Assembly (NCBI GenBank): GCA_015698045.1
Contig: BLAL01000295.1
Coordinates: forward strand, 434,001 to 498,000
Direction: 5' to 3'
Source: Rhizophagus clarus
Lineage: Eukaryota > Glomeromycota > Glomeromycetes > Glomerales > Glomeraceae
Length of the DNA stretch: 64,000 bases
Shown here: one piece after another, positions 60,770 to 64,000 of the stretch
Position numbering within the stretch: the first letter of the stretch is position 1
Layout of the letters: every line of letters begins with the position of its first letter
Position numbers and translations under genes: made by a program
The notes under the pieces: generated by a model
What the model saw: only the letters and a program-made list of their open reading frames with translations
Told to the model about the DNA's origin: nothing
Databases searched by the model: none

Positions 60770-61703
60770 TTTATTAAATTAAAGCTAGGAAATAATAACC
60801 TAAGGAGCTGACTACATTCTGAACTCGTTATTTTAAATTAAAATTTACCTTGCACAAAATTATGGCACCATATTACTATATTAAGATATTTTATAATTTA
60901 GTTTCTTTAATGTTTACACAACTTAAGATTTAAGTGCTCCTGTTTGACAATCATCGTTATTTTTCAATGACTAAAGTACAAATATTCTGTTTAACCCGGG
61001 ATTTGCCCAATTAATTTCATTAAATATCAATAATCAAATTATGTCCTGTGTTAGTCTTCTAACTTTAAATAGTTTTAGAATATTAAATTAATTGAGTAAA
61101 ATTATAAGAAAGTTCGATCAATAATTTAACTAGATTTAACGAGACTCAGTTTTACACTTTCTATATAAAATTTGGCTATGATATTCCTACTTACTGGAAA
61201 GAGTAATGAACATGAGACCATTTTGAGTTAATTAATCCGTTATCCCACGTTCTTATCTTAATTATTTGCTAGTCCAAAAGAACTCAGAACGAAGACAAAC
61301 TTCACATGATCTTGTTTGTTAATCATCATGTGCATATTTGATAGAAAAATTCTCTAACCGTATGATAGTGCACTTAGTAGCGGAATTGCTGCATATAACA
61401 TCCATTAAATCAGGTTTTTTCTTCGACATATCTTTCAACCACGTAGTAAATCGCTCGATTTTCAATAATCTTGCATAATCTGTAATCGTTATTTTATCAT
61501 TATATGACATATTTATTGCTACAGGATTCCTTCTCACGAAATGTCATCATTTATTTGTTCGCATATCTTGCATTGATCCAATACTGGAAAATCTGGAAAT
61601 CAAAATGTCGATCAATTTGAATATAAGATCAAATTACTATCGAAATTCAATGTCGAAAAAATTTCCCTTCTATTTAATGTAATTTCATTCAAATCTTTTA
61701 AAA
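60770..61703. other. Divergent promoter region, acyl-CoA oxidase / AP-4 epsilon
   Basis: About 0.9 kb between two divergent genes. It includes one ORF-like stretch (61319-61537, minus). No conserved motif is recognised. Confidence 0.5.
61319..61537 (-). CDS. Possible small ORF, 72 codons, unknown
   Basis: Reads MRRNPVAINMSYNDKITITD, then LLKIERFTTWLKDMSKKKPD, then LMDVICSNSATKCTII. Its composition is balanced, unlike the Lys/Phe-rich chance frames elsewhere. No family recognised, and it lies in a divergent promoter. It may be a small gene, an exon, or chance. Confidence 0.25.
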   Translation of the reverse strand: MRRNPVAINMSYNDKITITDYARLLKIERFTTWLKDMSKKKPDLMDVICSNSATKCTIIRLENFSIKYAHDD

Positions 61704-64000
61704 ATGTCTTCACAAATTCCTACAATATTTAATTCAACATTTCTAACTTCGGGCTTAAGTAAAAGATTTTTTGAGTTTATTACTAAAGTTGGTGAAGCTA
61801 GAAGTAAACAGGTCTCAGAAAAAATTTGTAGCTTTTGAATCCATTGTATTTCTGATCTTTTTATGACTATTTCGCTGAATTATAAAAACTAAATTGCAGG
61901 AAGAAGATAGATATGTGACAGAAGAACTCACGTACCTAAAAAATAAATTAAATCAGCCAGATATTTCTACTGTATTTTAATAAGTTCTTTTCAATGTTTT
62001 AATTTTTATCATTAATCAAATATTAATAAAAAATAATTTTCTTAGAATAAAATGAAAGATTATATTACAAGATTGGTCTATTGCGACATGTTAGGACATA
62101 ATGTTGAATTTGGCCATATTCATGCTGTTAAATTAGTTCAAAGTGCAAAAGGATTATGGGAGAAAAGAGTTGGTGAGTTTCATTACTTTAAAAAGCTTAA
62201 TATATTTAGAGATTTATTCATAATAATCTATTGAATTAAAGTGTAAGAAAAAAAAAAATAATTATTATTAAATTTTTCCTAATATGTTACAGGATATTTA
62301 GCATGCTCATTATTCTTACACGAAACTCATGAACTCAGCATAATGTTAATTAATACAATACAAAAGGTATCGTTTATAAGACAAATTATTTTTAGATTAG
62401 AGATGCTAAAGTGAACGGAATTGTAGAATATATTATGTATGATACAGTGATTAATAATACGGAAATGGAGGGGGGCAATAAAAAGTTAAAATTTCAAAGT
62501 AATATTTAAACAATGTTTGTTTATGTTTATTAGGATTTAAGGAGTAGCAATCATTTAGAAGTATGTGCAGCACTGACAGCTTTATGTCAGTTATTAAATA
62601 CTGAAATGATTCCTGCAGTGTTTGGATTAGTCGAAGAGAAATTATCTCATCCAAAGTAACTATAGTGAGCTTTTTTATTAATATTCATTTATAAGCTTTA
62701 TAATAAGCTGATTAACTCCTTGTTCATAAGAGATATAGTTCGGAAAAAAGCTGTCATGGTTTTTCACAGATTGTCTCGTGACAAGCCTGAATTGATGATA
62801 CATCTTGACGAGAAATTTCGTCAAATGTTATCCGGTGGAGATCCAGGCGTATTAGGGGCTATTTTATGCCTTTTTATTGACTTTGTAAAGGTATAATTAA
62901 GATTTGCTGTTAGAATTCTCGGATCTTTTTCTTTTTCGAAAATTTTAAAAAAATTCCTTCTTTAGGAAGATCCAAGTAAATATAAGGATTTAGTTCCCGC
63001 ACTCGTCAATATTCTTGAACAAGTTCTAGATAGATACTTGCCTAGAAATTATGATTATCATGGAGCTCCTGCACCTTGGATTCAAATAAAAATTATTCAA
63101 ATTTTGGGAATGTTGGCGCAGGATGACGAAAAGTAACTTTAATTATTTACAATGTTGTTAAACTTTAAAGGAATTATATTAATTTAAATATTTTATAAGA
63201 ATAAGTTCGGAAATTGGACAATTAATTGTTCATACCTTGAAAAAAGCAGAAAATGGCGTGGATTGTTCTTACGGTATATGTTTACTCGTTTCTTTCATAA
63301 ATTCCCATTAAATTTTATACTGATTTTTAATTAAAAAAAAAAATTATATTACCAGCTATAATATTCGAATGCATTCGCGCCCTAGCAGGATTACACTCAC
63401 GAGTCTTAACAACACTTATTCATAAACCATCACACCTTAATCCACTAAGCATAATCACACGCTTCTTAAAATCACACAATCATAATCTAAAATACTTGGG
63501 ATTAATTGCATTGTCTGAAATTGACCCTGTTTGGTGGGTTGAAGGCGAATGGTGGGGAGAGGAACAAATGAGAATTATCGTAGATTGCCTAGAGGAGAAA
63601 GACGATTCTCTCAAAAGAAAAGTTGGTCTATTATTACTGATACAATGTTTAACGTTTCTTACCTTTTTATTCAATTTTATATAATTTTATCAACAATTTA
63701 ATAGACACTGGATTTATTATACATGATGGTTAATCCACAGAATATCATTATTATTGTAGAAAAAATGACTGAAGTATTGCGTACAACTCCTACAACAGAT
63801 GTATTTTTGCGGAAATTATTAGTTGAGAGAATTATCGAGATTTGTGGAAAATATCCTTTGAGATACCTTGAGATGTTTTGATTTTTTATTTTCCATGTAT
63901 TTCCTTAATTATTCACATTCGATAATTCTGTTATACACATTCGCTACTAATTCAGAATGGATGGTAAAATCTATAATTATAGTGTTTGAGATTGCCGATA
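61704..64000 (+). CDS. AP4E1: AP-4 adaptor complex epsilon subunit (5' part, runs off the window)
   Basis: Eleven exons visible: 61704-61811, 61900-61971, 62046-62172, 62293-62366, 62534-62655, 62731-62890, 62966-63132, 63200-63273, 63356-63621, 63705-63850, 63939-64000+. They give about 459 residues of the N-terminal adaptin trunk, an alpha-solenoid of HEAT-like repeats. Diagnostic stretches: FFEFITKVGEARSKQEEDRY, KMKDYITRLVYCDMLGH, GYLACSLFLHETHEL, YHGAPAPWIQIKIIQILGML, LKSHNHNLKYLGLIALSEID, DDSLKRKTLDLLYMMVNPQN. These fit epsilon of AP-4 rather than AP-1 gamma or AP-2 alpha. AP-4 sorts cargo at the trans-Golgi network without clathrin. Two donors are weak (GTCTCA at 61812, GTTGGT at 63622), and intron 10 (63851-63938) is AT-AC. 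Confidence 0.92.
63851..63938 (+). other. Putative U12-type AT-AC intron in the AP-4 epsilon gene
   Basis: The 5' end is ATATCCTTTG, a perfect match to the minor-spliceosome 5' site RTATCCTTT. A branch-site match TTCCTTAAT (consensus TTCCTTRAY) is at 63901-63909, and the 3' end is AC at 63937-63938. Removing these 88 bases joins ICGK to FATNSEWMVKSIIIVFEIAD in frame, as the adaptin family requires. Retention reaches a stop at 63879-63881. The branch-to-acceptor distance (about 30 nt) is longer than usual. Confidence 0.75.

Noticed and set aside
62367-62533. Second U12-type intron candidate in the AP-4 epsilon gene (GTATCGTTT)
   Set aside because: One mismatch to the 5' consensus and no TTCCTTRAY branch sequence before the acceptor; treated as an ordinary GT-AG intron.
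63917-63955. Alternative acceptors for the AT-AC intron (AC at 63916, AC at 63936, AG before 63955)
   Set aside because: Each puts the downstream exon in a frame with an early stop; only AC at 63938 keeps the adaptin sequence.
1-64000. CRISPR arrays, bacterial operons, rRNA operon, reverse transcriptase or transposase genes
   Set aside because: None seen; spaced direct repeats are absent and no such domains could be read in any frame I examined.

Overview
The window reads as nuclear DNA of a filamentous fungus with a very AT-rich, repeat-rich genome. Genes have short GT-AG introns (about 65-100 bp in most cases), long poly-A/poly-T tracts near gene ends, and expanded families of BTB-TLDc, Sel1-repeat, F-box/LRR and MATH-BTB proteins. 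This combination is typical of arbuscular mycorrhizal fungi (Glomeromycotina, Rhizophagus-like). That placement is inference from gene content and composition, not from a marker gene.

Layout. At 1-6000 lie the 5' part of a cytochrome P450 (minus strand) and two tandem BTB-BACK-TLDc genes (plus strand). From 7.2 to 18 kb two almost identical P450 genes sit on the minus strand, with a dead BTB-TLDc relic at 18.6 kb. A divergent P450 is at 21.5-23.2 kb (plus) and an intronless F-box/LRR gene at 27.8-29.3 kb (minus). From 33 to 44.6 kb the duplicated P450 block returns in inverted orientation with two more nearly identical P450 genes (plus). A Sel1-repeat gene follows at 47.6-48.8 kb (minus), with a decayed relative at about 51.8-52.3 kb. 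Then come an F-box gene (54.5-56.1 kb, plus), a MATH-BTB gene (56.4-57.7 kb, plus), an 11-exon acyl-CoA oxidase (57.9-60.8 kb, minus) and, divergent from it, the 5' half of the AP-4 adaptor epsilon subunit gene (61.7 kb to the window end, plus).

The P450 region is the accessory part. The repeated unit is [5S-like short repeat - about 2 kb upstream flank - two-exon P450 - downstream flank]. It is present as a direct pair on the left and a direct pair on the right, forming a large imperfect inverted duplication. A more diverged fifth copy lies at the left edge and a distant sixth paralogue between the arms. All six share one intron that splits the I-helix motif GGTDT|T. The five close copies share a promoter with a TATA-like box and a CCG-N3-CGG palindrome. 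Flanks pair the copies as mirror images (13.7-15.5 kb with 36.8-38.5 kb; 8.5-10.2 kb with 42.5-44.3 kb), but several coding differences group the two copies within each arm, which suggests gene conversion. Intergenic DNA carries at least three short non-autonomous repeat families: a 5S-like repeat, a 714-bp element with CCCGAC-rich inverted ends, and a foldback element. No reverse transcriptase, transposase, rRNA, tRNA or CRISPR array was recognised.

The right end is conserved housekeeping DNA. Its most unusual feature is what looks like an AT-AC, U12-type intron in the AP-4 epsilon gene (63851-63938), with 5' site ATATCCTTT and branch sequence TTCCTTAAT. It is needed to keep the reading frame.
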